Position numbers and translations under genes: made by a program. Shown in pieces: positions 8,477-15,694 of a stretch of DNA of 17,613 nt. The DNA is taken from NCBI GenBank assembly GCA_937896265.1, contig CALBMD010000217.1, positions 1 through 17,613 of the forward strand. Direction: 5' to 3'. The first letter of the stretch is position 1; the number at the start of each line of letters is the position of its first letter. The stretch comes from an uncultured Pseudomonadota bacterium. GTDB lineage: Bacteria; Bdellovibrionota_B; Oligoflexia; Oligoflexales; Bog-1112. The notes under the pieces are model-generated. The model was not told where the DNA came from, did no database searches, and saw only the letters and a list, made by a program, of their open reading frames with translations.

Positions 8477-9838
8477 GTGCAGCTATTGGCAAAAAAAGTA
8501 CTGATTTTTCTTTTTTGCGCTTTTTTCTTTTCTTGCAAAACCACCCGCGATGAAAAGAGAGGAAAAGATAACCCTAATGGTGAATTAGGGCTTATTCAAG
8601 CCATCCAAACAAGATCAAATGTCAATATCCTGCGTTTAGATGATATTGACTTTCGCGTCGATAAAGTACGCGCTAACCTCCAAAATTTTTTAAACTATCA
8701 GACGCCGACAGTGATTTTTACATTGCCTGAGCTTGCTGACTACGTACAAATCATCCGCTGCGACAAAGATGCCTTAATTTATGGCGGTGATAGGCTCATC
8801 GATTGGGTAGCTTTGACAGCTAAAGATGCGAAAACGGAAGCAGCTATATTTGCTCGTAACAACTTTTGGGAGGCTGCTTCCAATAACTCCAATTGCACCC
8901 TTGTTGCAAGCTCCAACAGCAGCTATCAATTTGAGGATATGACAGCCCCTGATGGTTCTTTTCGTTATTACATCAGAGCTTGCATTGATCCCACTAGAAT
9001 AGAAGGAGCAAGCGGCATAACCACCGTTAACTGTTCCAGACAAATTGCAGCAACAAACGATATCACCAATCAAAATTTCCGCCGCCTGGGAGAAATTTCT
9101 GCCTTAGCAAAAGCACAGAAGCTCGAAGATGAAATCTATCAGTTAGGCCGCAAACTACAGGCCTATACCATCGATTTGAACAACCAACTAGCTCAGTGTC
9201 AAACAAAAGAGCAAGCACGAATTGCTCATCAAGAAGCGTTAAAAGAGCTCACCGACTTAGCCAAAAGCAATGTCGCAAGTAGCGCTCAAACAACTGGAGT
9301 TGCCGTTGGCATCATTGCTGGTGTCGGCGTAGGTTATGGCGGCTATGTTTTAGGAAAAAGACTCTACCAACCGGCTTCTGCCGCTGCCAGTAACACCCTT
9401 AGCAAAATTGCCGCTAAGGCAGCGACATCATACAAAGAATCAGCTACTAATCGGCTACCTATCAATAAAAGACAGGCTGCTACCTACGGTGTTTTAAACA
9501 TGCTAGCGTTAGGGGCTGCTGCTGGTGGTGCTGCTTGGGCTGGCACGCAAGTTATTTCGCTTATGAGCACGATTGACAAAACAGTCAGCGCAGTAGGCCC
9601 AGCTATTCCCAAAGACACAAATCCAGTCTGCTATGAGGGAAATCTTTTCAAGCAGGCAAACCCTTCTACAACTACTGCCCAAGACCAACAACTCGTATGC
9701 GCTTGCTCGCGAGCAGCCGCTACAATCAACAACCTAGCTACGTCTTCTATAGAGTTTTATCTTAAGACGGACGAGCGACGCCAAAGCATAGACAGCGCCT
9801 ATAAAAACTCAGTATTTGGTAGCCAGGAGAGCCCGTGA
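8477..9838 (+). CDS. Putative lipoprotein with two glycine-rich hydrophobic segments (paralog of next gene)
   Basis: The GTG at 8477 is preferred over the in-frame TTG at 8453 because AAGAGGG lies 9 bases upstream of it and it places a compact lipoprotein leader (FFFSC, Cys20) at the N-terminus. The product is 453 residues. A Cys-containing region (about 75-190; motifs YVQIIRC and FRYYIRACIDP) is followed by a likely coiled-coil stretch (about 205-265). Then come two small-residue-rich hydrophobic segments: about 275-293 (GVAVGIIAGVGVGYGGYV) and about 335-363 (rich in Ala and Gly), with a Cys-rich tail (VCYEG, LVCACS). The next gene has the same plan and the two overlap at GTGA, which suggests tandem duplication and joint translation. 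I do not recognise a named family. Membrane insertion of the Gly/Ala segments is inferred, and function is unknown. Confidence 0.72.
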   Translation: MQLLAKKVLIFLFCAFFFSCKTTRDEKRGKDNPNGELGLIQAIQTRSNVNILRLDDIDFRVDKVRANLQNFLNYQTPTVIFTLPELADYVQIIRCDKDALIYGGDRLIDWVALTAKDAKTEAAIFARNNFWEAASNNSNCTLVASSNSSYQFEDMTAPDGSFRYYIRACIDPTRIEGASGITTVNCSRQIAATNDITNQNFRRLGEISALAKAQKLEDEIYQLGRKLQAYTIDLNNQLAQCQTKEQARIAHQEALKELTDLAKSNVASSAQTTGVAVGIIAGVGVGYGGYVLGKRLYQPASAAASNTLSKIAAKAATSYKESATNRLPINKRQAATYGVLNMLALGAAAGGAAWAGTQVISLMSTIDKTVSAVGPAIPKDTNPVCYEGNLFKQANPSTTTAQDQQLVCACSRAAATINNLATSSIEFYLKTDERRQSIDSAYKNSVFGSQESP

Positions 9839-11094
9839 ACAGCAAGCTCTACATCGTCTTTTTATCCTTTGGCCTAACTTTAGGTTGCCTACAAAGGCGA
9901 AATAAAGAGCTAAACGATATGACAACCAGCTCTTCACAGCGCAATTCTAATACTGGCTTAAAATTGCTAGACGCCACAAGCGCCAGTATCGATGTTTCAG
10001 CCACAGCTGTTGCCTCTGAAGCCTTTGGTACAAGTTTTAAACTACCCTCTTTTACCATGACTCTAAAAGGTGCTAATTATGCCCAGATATTGCGCTGCAG
10101 TGATGATTATCGCCCTTATTTAGAAAATAGACTCAAAGATTTAGATAAGAAAAAGCTCACTGACAATACTGATCAAATTTGGACAGATGCCTTTGGCATG
10201 ACAAGTTTTTGCGCCATTGCTGCTAACTTCTATCTTGTGAAAAGATTCCAAGACGTCGGTGCCAAAAATGGCAAGTTTTTCTATATTATCAGGCCTTGTG
10301 TGCTACCTGAGTATAGCAAGTCTGGTAAAAACGAATGTGGCAACAAGCTAGCCTTGACGCCCTCTATTACCTATCAGGACTCTCCTTCTGCAGTATTAGC
10401 TAACAAATTAGGTAACCTTTATGCAGCAGAAGGCGAATATGATGCTGTGGTTGGCAAGCTCTATGCTCTTGCTGATCAGCTAGCAGGACAAAAGGATTTT
10501 TGCCAAAGGGCAACTGACGCTGAATATTTCTCCAAGATGTGTCTAGAAAACACACCTATAGACTCACCTGAACAAGGTGCTGCTTGTCAGTCTCTAGCTT
10601 ACGACAAAAATACAGCTATGACAGCGACATGGAACATGCTTATTGCTGCCGGGGCTAGTGGGGTTGCCTTGGGGGCTCGCGCTCTTCTGATCAGGAAAGT
10701 AAAAGCTCCGTCTTTTATCCCAGCTACTCTGCGCTCAGGGCTATCAGGCACTATTTTTGGCAGCCTAGCTGCTGCAGGCTTACCGATGATCGTGTTTGCT
10801 GCGACTATCGCGATTAGAGATCAAACAAAGCCAACATTTTCAGGTAAAAATTATGGATCAGAGGATGCTTGTGCGAAGGTGCAGATTCTCACGGAACAGA
10901 TTATCAAGATGAAGACAGACCAGCTCGTTGAAAATGCTCAGAAAAAACTAGTAGCTGCCAGCAATGATATCAAAAAAGAATATGACTTCTTTCAAGGCTA
11001 TACGGAAGCTACTTTTGGTCCAAATGGCAAAGACCCAAGCGCTTCTCCAACACCGACACCCTCACCTTTGCCCTCGCCAACTCCTCAGGGTTAG
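9835..11094 (+). CDS. Putative lipoprotein, paralog of the preceding gene, Pro/Ser/Thr-rich C-terminus
   Basis: The GTG start at 9835 overlaps the upstream stop (GTGA) and is preceded by AGGAGA. The 419-residue product has a hydrophobic leader ending TLGC (Cys18). It repeats the layout of its neighbour: NYAQILRC (81-88) matches YVQIIRC, FFYIIRPCVLP (148-158) matches RYYIRACIDP, and a helical region is followed by two hydrophobic Gly/Ala segments (about 265-286 and 302-326). The end differs: about 20 residues of PTPTPSPLP-type sequence (400-419), as in cell-wall-spanning or low-complexity linkers. Conserved cysteines in the first half suggest a disulfide-bonded periplasmic domain. Function is unknown. 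The stop codon interlocks with that of the convergent gene. Confidence 0.72.
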   Translation: MNSKLYIVFLSFGLTLGCLQRRNKELNDMTTSSSQRNSNTGLKLLDATSASIDVSATAVASEAFGTSFKLPSFTMTLKGANYAQILRCSDDYRPYLENRLKDLDKKKLTDNTDQIWTDAFGMTSFCAIAANFYLVKRFQDVGAKNGKFFYIIRPCVLPEYSKSGKNECGNKLALTPSITYQDSPSAVLANKLGNLYAAEGEYDAVVGKLYALADQLAGQKDFCQRATDAEYFSKMCLENTPIDSPEQGAACQSLAYDKNTAMTATWNMLIAAGASGVALGARALLIRKVKAPSFIPATLRSGLSGTIFGSLAAAGLPMIVFAATIAIRDQTKPTFSGKNYGSEDACAKVQILTEQIIKMKTDQLVENAQKKLVAASNDIKKEYDFFQGYTEATFGPNGKDPSASPTPTPSPLPSPTPQG

Positions 11095-11621
11095 GATGCT
11101 GATCCCATAGCTTTACCAACTTCTGACACAAGAGCTTTGACTAGTGTTTTGGTAAAGAGGCTGACTAGCTCTTGACGAAAACGTGCAATTGCATAGTTGA
11201 CCATCCCATGGTTTAACTTTCCTTTGTCTTTAGGAGGATAAGAATACCCGCGATACACAACCCCGTTTGGGGTGCCTTGCGGGCCATGGAACGAACCGCC
11301 GATAATAGTAACGTTGCTAAGATCTGCAACCATCATGTAATGAACTACGTAATGCGATCCATCAATCGCTTCCTTATAATTACCGCCAACGCCGAGATTA
11401 AACTCGCCCGACATAAATTTTTCAAAAATTTGCTCTGAAGCGGTGACAGCCTCAGCTGTGTATTGGTCATTTTCTTTTTTACTAGCCTCAGCCATCAAGT
11501 TAAAGAGTTCATCAGACTGCGTAGCTATATAGCGTAAGTAGGGATAATCTGAAACTTGGCTGGCAAACGCGGCTTGGATTATGCCAAATGACAAAGCAAG
11601 AACAGCAAAAATTTTCTTCAT
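11091..11621 (-). CDS. Small exported protein of unknown function
   Basis: The 176-residue product starts at the ATG at 11621 after AGGAG. Residues 1-20 are a classical signal peptide ending AAFA, with cleavage before SQ. The mature chain lacks cysteine. It has a helical first part (YIATQSDELFNLMAEASKK), a middle rich in Gly, Tyr and Pro (GVGGNY, GGSFHGPQGTPNG, RGYSYPP) and a helical C-terminus (ARFRQELVSLFTKTLVKAL). I recognise no family. It lies 37 bp downstream of the zinc-ribbon gene on the same strand and may be read from the same transcript. Its TAA shares bases with the TAG of the convergent lipoprotein gene (TTAG, 11091-11094). Confidence 0.68.
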   Translation of the reverse strand: MKKIFAVLALSFGIIQAAFASQVSDYPYLRYIATQSDELFNLMAEASKKENDQYTAEAVTASEQIFEKFMSGEFNLGVGGNYKEAIDGSHYVVHYMMVADLSNVTIIGGSFHGPQGTPNGVVYRGYSYPPKDKGKLNHGMVNYAIARFRQELVSLFTKTLVKALVSEVGKAMGSAS

Positions 11622-11658
11622 CTTTTCTCCTATTATCTATCCGGTTTTATGAAAAGCT

Positions 11659-11862
11659 TTAGGAGTGTTCCTTAAAGCACTTATGACCAGGAGCTAGGAC
11701 ATGACCACAATCAGGACAAACGTCAATGATCTTTTGTTTATCTCTACTTTGTGACTTGGTAACCTGAGAGCCAGTAAACAGAGCAAAAACAGCCTTCAAT
11801 AAGCGATGAAAAAGATAAACCATCGCGACAAAACTTAGGATGCGTATTAAAACAGCTAACAT
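11659..11862 (-). CDS. Small membrane protein with C-terminal zinc-ribbon motif
   Basis: This 67-residue product has one N-terminal transmembrane segment (about 3-30) followed by a short linker and a cysteine motif, CPDCG (49-53) then HKCFKEH (60-66). The order Cx2CG ... Cx3H resembles the metal knuckle of small PP0621-type membrane proteins, although the spacing here is short. Four candidate metal ligands (Cys49, Cys52, Cys62 and His60 or His66) make zinc binding likely. The ATG at 11862 is served by GAGG, which lies at the edge of the inverted-repeat unit at 11876-11991. The gene sits downstream of the cytochrome c maturation genes on the same strand; no functional link can be shown. Confidence 0.65.
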   Translation of the reverse strand: MLAVLIRILSFVAMVYLFHRLLKAVFALFTGSQVTKSQSRDKQKIIDVCPDCGHVLAPGHKCFKEHS

Positions 11863-11875
11863 TGACTTCTACCTC

Positions 11876-11991
11876 GGATCCGAATTTCTAGTTGTGTGCA
11901 GCGTTGCTCTGTCGTCGCAAAATCCTCATGCTCAATATGTACAATGCGGTTTCGCCCTTCTCGCGTCTTGCACCCAGCCGAACTCGGATCC
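11876..11991. repeat. 116-bp unit with terminal inverted repeats, candidate non-autonomous (MITE/REP-like) element
   Basis: The unit begins GGATCCGA (11876-11883) and ends TCGGATCC (11984-11991), a perfect 8-bp terminal inverted repeat. Inside, GTGCA near the left end is mirrored by TGCAC near the right end at similar distance, giving imperfect longer arms. Because GGATCC is itself palindromic, the 9-mer CTCGGATCC also appears as a direct repeat at 11873-11881 and 11983-11991. No open frame of note lies inside, and the composition looks more GC-rich than the flanks. It fills most of the 159-bp gap between the zinc-ribbon gene and the membrane protein gene. Whether it is multicopy cannot be seen from this window. 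Confidence 0.45.
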
Positions 11992-12021
11992 TCTGGATTT
12001 ATTGGTAAACTGCAAAAAATT

Positions 12022-12696
12022 TCACTTCTCGGTTCTACTGCGTTGTGTTCTTATCGCAAGAAAAAGCGCTAGCACGCTAAACAAAGTGGCAGCGATGACA
12101 AAAACAATCTCAAGCCAGGCTCTCATCTTTGGGATACCGCTTAAACGAATTTTCACGTCGGCATCCTTAGCTAGCACCCCTATACTTCTAATTCCTTCAT
12201 AAACTCCTGTGCCAAGCATTGCCGGTAAACCGACTTCAAACCCAGCACTTTCGAGAACCAAACCACTACGAGCCGCCACGGCGACACTTAATTCTTCAAG
12301 AGCAAATAGGGTGCGAAAATGCAAATAGTCTGGCCCAAACTTAACAATAGGGATTTTAAAGCCAACTCCCACCAAAGACAAACCAGGTCGAAATTCTTTC
12401 TCTACATAAAGCTTGCCATCAATATCCTGCTTTAAATCACCTGGCTCCAAGCCATCTTGAGCATTGAAATCTGTGACTTTATCAGGAAGCATGACAAGCG
12501 TCTTAAACTTCAAAGGAGCCTTTGTTTTATTGGAGACAGCAAAGAAATAAGTGCCGTACATAGTTTTCAGGTCTGCATTAAGGAGCACTATATGACGCTG
12601 TCCAAGGCTGATCTCTTTATCTAAGGCATAAAGAGGCGCTAAACCAAAGAGCCAAACTAAAAGACAAAATAAACATTTAATGCTGGCTAAAGGCAA
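12022..12696 (-). CDS. Periplasmic protein with C-terminal membrane anchor, last gene of the ccm cluster
   Basis: The product (about 224 residues) has an N-terminal hydrophobic leader ending around PLYA. A beta-rich periplasmic domain follows (HIVLLNADLKTMYGTYFFAV, LKFKTLVMLP), then a single C-terminal transmembrane segment (WLEIVFVIAATLFSVLALFLAI) with a basic tail. TTG at 12696 is chosen because GGAGG on this strand lies about 10 bases before it. The TTG at 12705 in the same frame is only one base from that Shine-Dalgarno sequence, so it is unlikely. The start lies inside the preceding CcmI-like gene, so translation is probably coupled and a role in cytochrome c maturation is suggested by context. 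I do not recognise the family. Confidence 0.68.
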   Translation of the reverse strand: MPLASIKCLFCLLVWLFGLAPLYALDKEISLGQRHIVLLNADLKTMYGTYFFAVSNKTKAPLKFKTLVMLPDKVTDFNAQDGLEPGDLKQDIDGKLYVEKEFRPGLSLVGVGFKIPIVKFGPDYLHFRTLFALEELSVAVAARSGLVLESAGFEVGLPAMLGTGVYEGIRSIGVLAKDADVKIRLSGIPKMRAWLEIVFVIAATLFSVLALFLAIRTQRSRTEK

Positions 12697-12964
12697 GATA
12701 ATCAAGCCTCCTCACGATATCGATGTAGCGGTTGCACAAAAACTTCTGCCTCTGAGCCCATTCTCTCTTCGAGATATGCTTGCCATTAAAATCTGCTTCA
12801 TCTTTGATAAAGGCAACTAATATTTCTTCTTTCATCTGCTTTAAAAGACCGACATCATTAATGACAGAAGCCGTCTCAAGCAAGCCACTACGGCCAACAA
12901 AAAATGGCGATAGCACAAAAACAGCGAAGGCTAAAAAAATAAGCACTGAGGCAGCTAGGATCAC
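12677..12964 (-). CDS. Short CcmI-like membrane protein of the cytochrome c maturation cluster
   Basis: The 95-residue product begins with GTG at 12964 (GTGA overlap with the ccmH stop, AAGGAG eight bases upstream). One transmembrane segment (about 2-22) is followed by a charged helix-rich tail (LLKQMKEEILVAFIKDEADFNGKHISKREW). The layout recalls the N-terminal part of CcmI/CycH, a membrane anchor plus a helical region that feeds apocytochrome to the CcmF/CcmH ligase, but without the usual TPR domain. Position directly after ccmF-ccmH supports this. It could equally be a lineage-specific accessory protein, so no gene symbol is given. Confidence 0.62.
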   Translation of the reverse strand: MILAASVLIFLAFAVFVLSPFFVGRSGLLETASVINDVGLLKQMKEEILVAFIKDEADFNGKHISKREWAQRQKFLCNRYIDIVRRLDYLAFSQH

Positions 12965-13494
12965 AATGAAACTCCTTCTTTAAGAAGACCAATCTCCCTT
13001 TCCATCTGGATTAGGATTGCCTCTTTAGAGCGAATTCCTTGCGAAGAAACCGAAGACTGGCGACGCCAGTAATTTGCCCATAAACCAAGAAAAGCAAAAA
13101 ATACAATCAGCAAAGGCCCAAGCCAAGCCAAGAGATGAAAGCCCTCAGAAGGAGGTGTTCTTAAGATCCATAAGCCATAGCGATCGGTAAAAAACTGCTT
13201 AATCTCACGCGGCGATTTATCTTCACGTAGCTTGTCAATTACTGCTTGGCGAATCTGCAGAGAAAATGGCGCGTCTGACTGCAAGACACTTAAACCAGTA
13301 CAGGTTGGGCAACGCAAATCAACAGCTAGCTCTCGGTATAGTTCCTGCTTCTGTGAAGATAGTGCCTCTAGTTCTTTACTTATCTCGATAGGAGTTATAG
13401 CCCCAAGAGGCATAGCGTAGCTTAGAAAAAACATAAGCATCAGCCCTAATAAGGCCGTCTTTTCCTTCCTTGCTGCTCTGCAAAAGCCTATCAT
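12961..13494 (-). CDS. ccmH: Cytochrome c-type biogenesis protein CcmH
   Basis: CcmH is a membrane-anchored thiol-disulfide protein that reduces the CxxCH motif of apocytochrome c in the periplasm before CcmF attaches haem. The 177-residue product has a signal/anchor segment (14-32), the active site LRCPTC with Cys62 and Cys65, the family features SVLQSDAPFSLQIRQAV, then KSPREIKQFFTDRYGLWIL and TPPSEGF, and a C-terminal transmembrane helix (about 122-142). The usual glutamine after the second cysteine (LRCxxCQ) is threonine here. The ATG at 13494 overlaps the ccmF stop (ATGA) behind a strong GGAGG, so expression is coupled to ccmF. Confidence 0.93.
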   Translation of the reverse strand: MIGFCRAARKEKTALLGLMLMFFLSYAMPLGAITPIEISKELEALSSQKQELYRELAVDLRCPTCTGLSVLQSDAPFSLQIRQAVIDKLREDKSPREIKQFFTDRYGLWILRTPPSEGFHLLAWLGPLLIVFFAFLGLWANYWRRQSSVSSQGIRSKEAILIQMEREIGLLKEGVSL

Positions 13495-15452
13495 AACTCC
13501 CTCCGCCGAAACCCGCGCAACCCATCAAGTAGGCAAAGTAGACTACCACCAACCATTAAATAAAGTGAAAGCCAAACTAAGCGCACAGTTGGATTGATAT
13601 GCAACTCAAAGGTGGCTGATTTACCAGCTTCTTTGTCAAAATCGGCTAGCACACCATAAATATCATGCCAAAACTCAGAATAAAGCCCAACTTCATGAAA
13701 GAGCTCTTTGCTCGTCGGATATTTAGCGCGAGCAGGCGTCACTGTATGAATATACTGGCCATCCTTGTGCACACTAAGAGGAGCTTCAAACAAAGTCATA
13801 TTCTCAACATGACGGGTCTCTACACGATCAAAGCTAAACCGATAACCAAAAAGCTCGGTACTTTCACCATGCTTTAGCGTTACTGTCTTATCCAAGCCAC
13901 GATAATTACCCAAAAAGCCTAAGACAGCAACCAAGACGCCGATATGGGCTAAAAACGAACCAAGATAACTGACATTGCGCGAAAGAAAGCCACTTACCTG
14001 CCACCTTACAAAAGATAGACGCACCAAAAGATCAATGAGCAGGCAAAATAGCGTCCAAAAGCAAAGAAAAATACCTAGGAGTTGGATCCCGAGAACAAAC
14101 CCTTGCGAACGCGATAGCTCGCCAAAGTAAGCAAAGACAAATGTAGGCGCTATAGCCAAGAGCAATGACCATAAATAGGCTTTTGCCCCACCGCGAATCT
14201 TACCAGACTGATAAGAAAGTAAATTACCCACCCCGATAGCCAAGACGAAAGCAAGACCCAGGTATGGCGCAAAAGCGTTGAAATAAGGAGCCTGGATATT
14301 AAAGCGCAGGCCTGTAATAGATTCTGAGATAATAGGGTAAAGCGTGCCTATAAAGACAATAGCGGCAAAAGATAACAGCAAAAACTGAGTGATAAGCAGA
14401 GCTGATTCTTTCGAGAAACCCCACACTTTTTCGCTATCAGCAGGCAGCAAGGCTTGTGCCCGCAGAGCATAAAGACAAACAAAAAGGACCATCAGAGCGC
14501 CCAAAAAAATCAAATAGTTTGGTCCAATGGGCGACTGAGCAAAGGAATGCACGGAACTTATGACACCAGATCTGGTAATAAAAGTGCCAAAAAAGCTAAA
14601 AAAGAATGCAAAAAAGGCTAGCACAATCGACAAACGTTTTAAATGCCCCAAGCGGTCTTGAACCAAGAGAGAATGCAAAAGCGCTGTCGATAAAAGCCAA
14701 GGCAGAAAGCTTGAATTTTCAACAGGATCCCAAGCCCAATAACCAGCCCAGCCCAACTCAATATAGGCCCAGCGCCCCCCCAAAAAGATACCGACGGTTA
14801 AAAAACTCCAAGCATAAAGAGTCCAGCGCCGCACCGATTTGAGCCAACCCTCATTGATATCACCGTAGAATAAGGCTGCAACACCATAGGCAGCAGGAAT
14901 AGCTAATGAGGTATAGCCTGTGAACAGAGAAGGGGGATGAAAGGTCATATAAGGATTTTGCAATAAGGGATTTAATCCATTGCCTTCAAGGGGGGCGGGG
15001 AAAAGCGGCGCAAAAGGGTCAGAATGAAACACCGCTAAATAAAACATCCAGGCTAAAATAGCCTGCAGCGTCCCTGAAACATAGGGCATAATCACTTCAT
15101 TATCTTTTGCGTAGCTTGCCTGTGCTATTGCTGTGTAAACGGCAAGCAGAAGCGTCCACAAAAAATGCGAGCCCTCTAACGACGCCCAGAAAGCAGCTAA
15201 AGTATAAGTAAATGGCAAATCACTGCTTGATATCTTATGCACATAAGCAACACTAAAATCTCTGCTTAAAAGCAGACCCCAAAGCAACCCAGCAGCTAAT
15301 AATGCCAGGCCTAGGGTGGCAAAGCTGGCCATTTTAGCTGAGCGAAAAAGACGCAGGTGACGGTATTTAGCGGCAGCAAAAGAGGCTAGCGCGCCATAGA
15401 TACTAGAGAAGAGACAAAGCAAAAGCAGAAAATACGCAAAATCGGCCAGCAT
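13491..15452 (-). CDS. ccmF: Haem lyase subunit CcmF, cytochrome c maturation
   Basis: CcmF is the polytopic inner-membrane protein that receives haem from CcmE and ligates it to apocytochrome c with CcmH. At 653 residues it matches the usual length (about 650). Conserved landmarks occur in order: FWASLEGSHFLW (88-99), LNPLLQNPYMTFHPPSLFTGY (160-180, His172), the tryptophan-rich haem-handling motif GGRWAYIELGWAGYWAWDPVE (225-245), GTFITRSGVISSVHSF (289-304, His302), AHIGVLVAVLG (502-512, His503) and a C-terminal HDIYGVL with final transmembrane helix. Start at ATG 15452 with AGGA eight bases upstream. CcmA-E are not in the window and must lie elsewhere for the System I pathway to work. The gene lies 122 bp downstream of tRNA-Gly on the same strand, so read-through from the tRNA promoter is possible. 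Confidence 0.96.
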   Translation of the reverse strand: MLADFAYFLLLLCLFSSIYGALASFAAAKYRHLRLFRSAKMASFATLGLALLAAGLLWGLLLSRDFSVAYVHKISSSDLPFTYTLAAFWASLEGSHFLWTLLLAVYTAIAQASYAKDNEVIMPYVSGTLQAILAWMFYLAVFHSDPFAPLFPAPLEGNGLNPLLQNPYMTFHPPSLFTGYTSLAIPAAYGVAALFYGDINEGWLKSVRRWTLYAWSFLTVGIFLGGRWAYIELGWAGYWAWDPVENSSFLPWLLSTALLHSLLVQDRLGHLKRLSIVLAFFAFFFSFFGTFITRSGVISSVHSFAQSPIGPNYLIFLGALMVLFVCLYALRAQALLPADSEKVWGFSKESALLITQFLLLSFAAIVFIGTLYPIISESITGLRFNIQAPYFNAFAPYLGLAFVLAIGVGNLLSYQSGKIRGGAKAYLWSLLLAIAPTFVFAYFGELSRSQGFVLGIQLLGIFLCFWTLFCLLIDLLVRLSFVRWQVSGFLSRNVSYLGSFLAHIGVLVAVLGFLGNYRGLDKTVTLKHGESTELFGYRFSFDRVETRHVENMTLFEAPLSVHKDGQYIHTVTPARAKYPTSKELFHEVGLYSEFWHDIYGVLADFDKEAGKSATFELHINPTVRLVWLSLYLMVGGSLLCLLDGLRGFRRREL

Positions 15453-15574
15453 GGGTTGTCCTACAAAGGGAGCAAAGGGCTTTGAGCGAATCGACAGCGG
15501 TCATATTAGGTAATTTTTTCGTAGAAATAAACAGAAGAAAATACCGATGGAATTAAAACTTGGTGTGGAAAAAA

Positions 15575-15651
15575 TGGAGCGGGAAAAGGGATTCGAACCC
15601 TCGACCTTCGCGATGGCAACGCGACGCTCTAGCCAACTGAGCTACTCCCGC
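15575..15651 (-). tRNA. tRNA-Gly (GCC anticodon), CCA encoded
   Basis: Read on the minus strand, the 77-nt gene starts GCGGGAG (15651-15645) and closes with TTCCCGC, pairing through seven bases with one G-U. The D arm is GCTC...GAGC, the anticodon stem TCGCG/CGCGA encloses TTGCCAT (anticodon GCC), and the T arm is GAGGG-TTCGAAT-CCCTT. The discriminator is U73, as expected for bacterial tRNA-Gly, and CCA is encoded (15577-15575). A run of T follows. It reads GGC and GGU codons and is not a Cmo substrate. Confidence 0.97.
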
Positions 15652-15659
15652 AAGAACGA

Positions 15660-15694
15660 GCTATATAGGTATTATTTTATGCAAGGACTGTCAA
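15660..15694 (-). promoter_or_regulatory. Promoter of tRNA-Gly
   Basis: On the minus strand a perfect TTGACA (-35, positions 15694-15689) is followed 17 bases later by the AT-rich TACCTATATA stretch (15671-15662), which would serve as a weak or shifted -10. The tRNA begins about 10 bp further on. The -35 element is clear; the exact -10 is not. The promoter spans the start codon of the divergent gene at 15679. Confidence 0.5.

Noticed and set aside
11383..11400. GVGGNY in the exported protein at 11091-11621, also seen as GIGGNY near the C-terminus of the metalloprotease
   Set aside because: The match is only about six residues in Gly-rich context and the flanks do not align; a shared domain is not supported.
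11840..12202. A 120-codon plus-strand open frame across the repeat unit and the end of the membrane protein gene
   Set aside because: It overlaps two better-supported minus-strand genes, spans the inverted-repeat unit and has no recognisable features.
15547..15678. An upstream extension of the plus-strand gene at 15679, giving GFEPSTFAMATRR-type sequence
   Set aside because: It is the antisense reading of the tRNA-Gly gene, a well-known false translation. The gene is started at 15679 instead.
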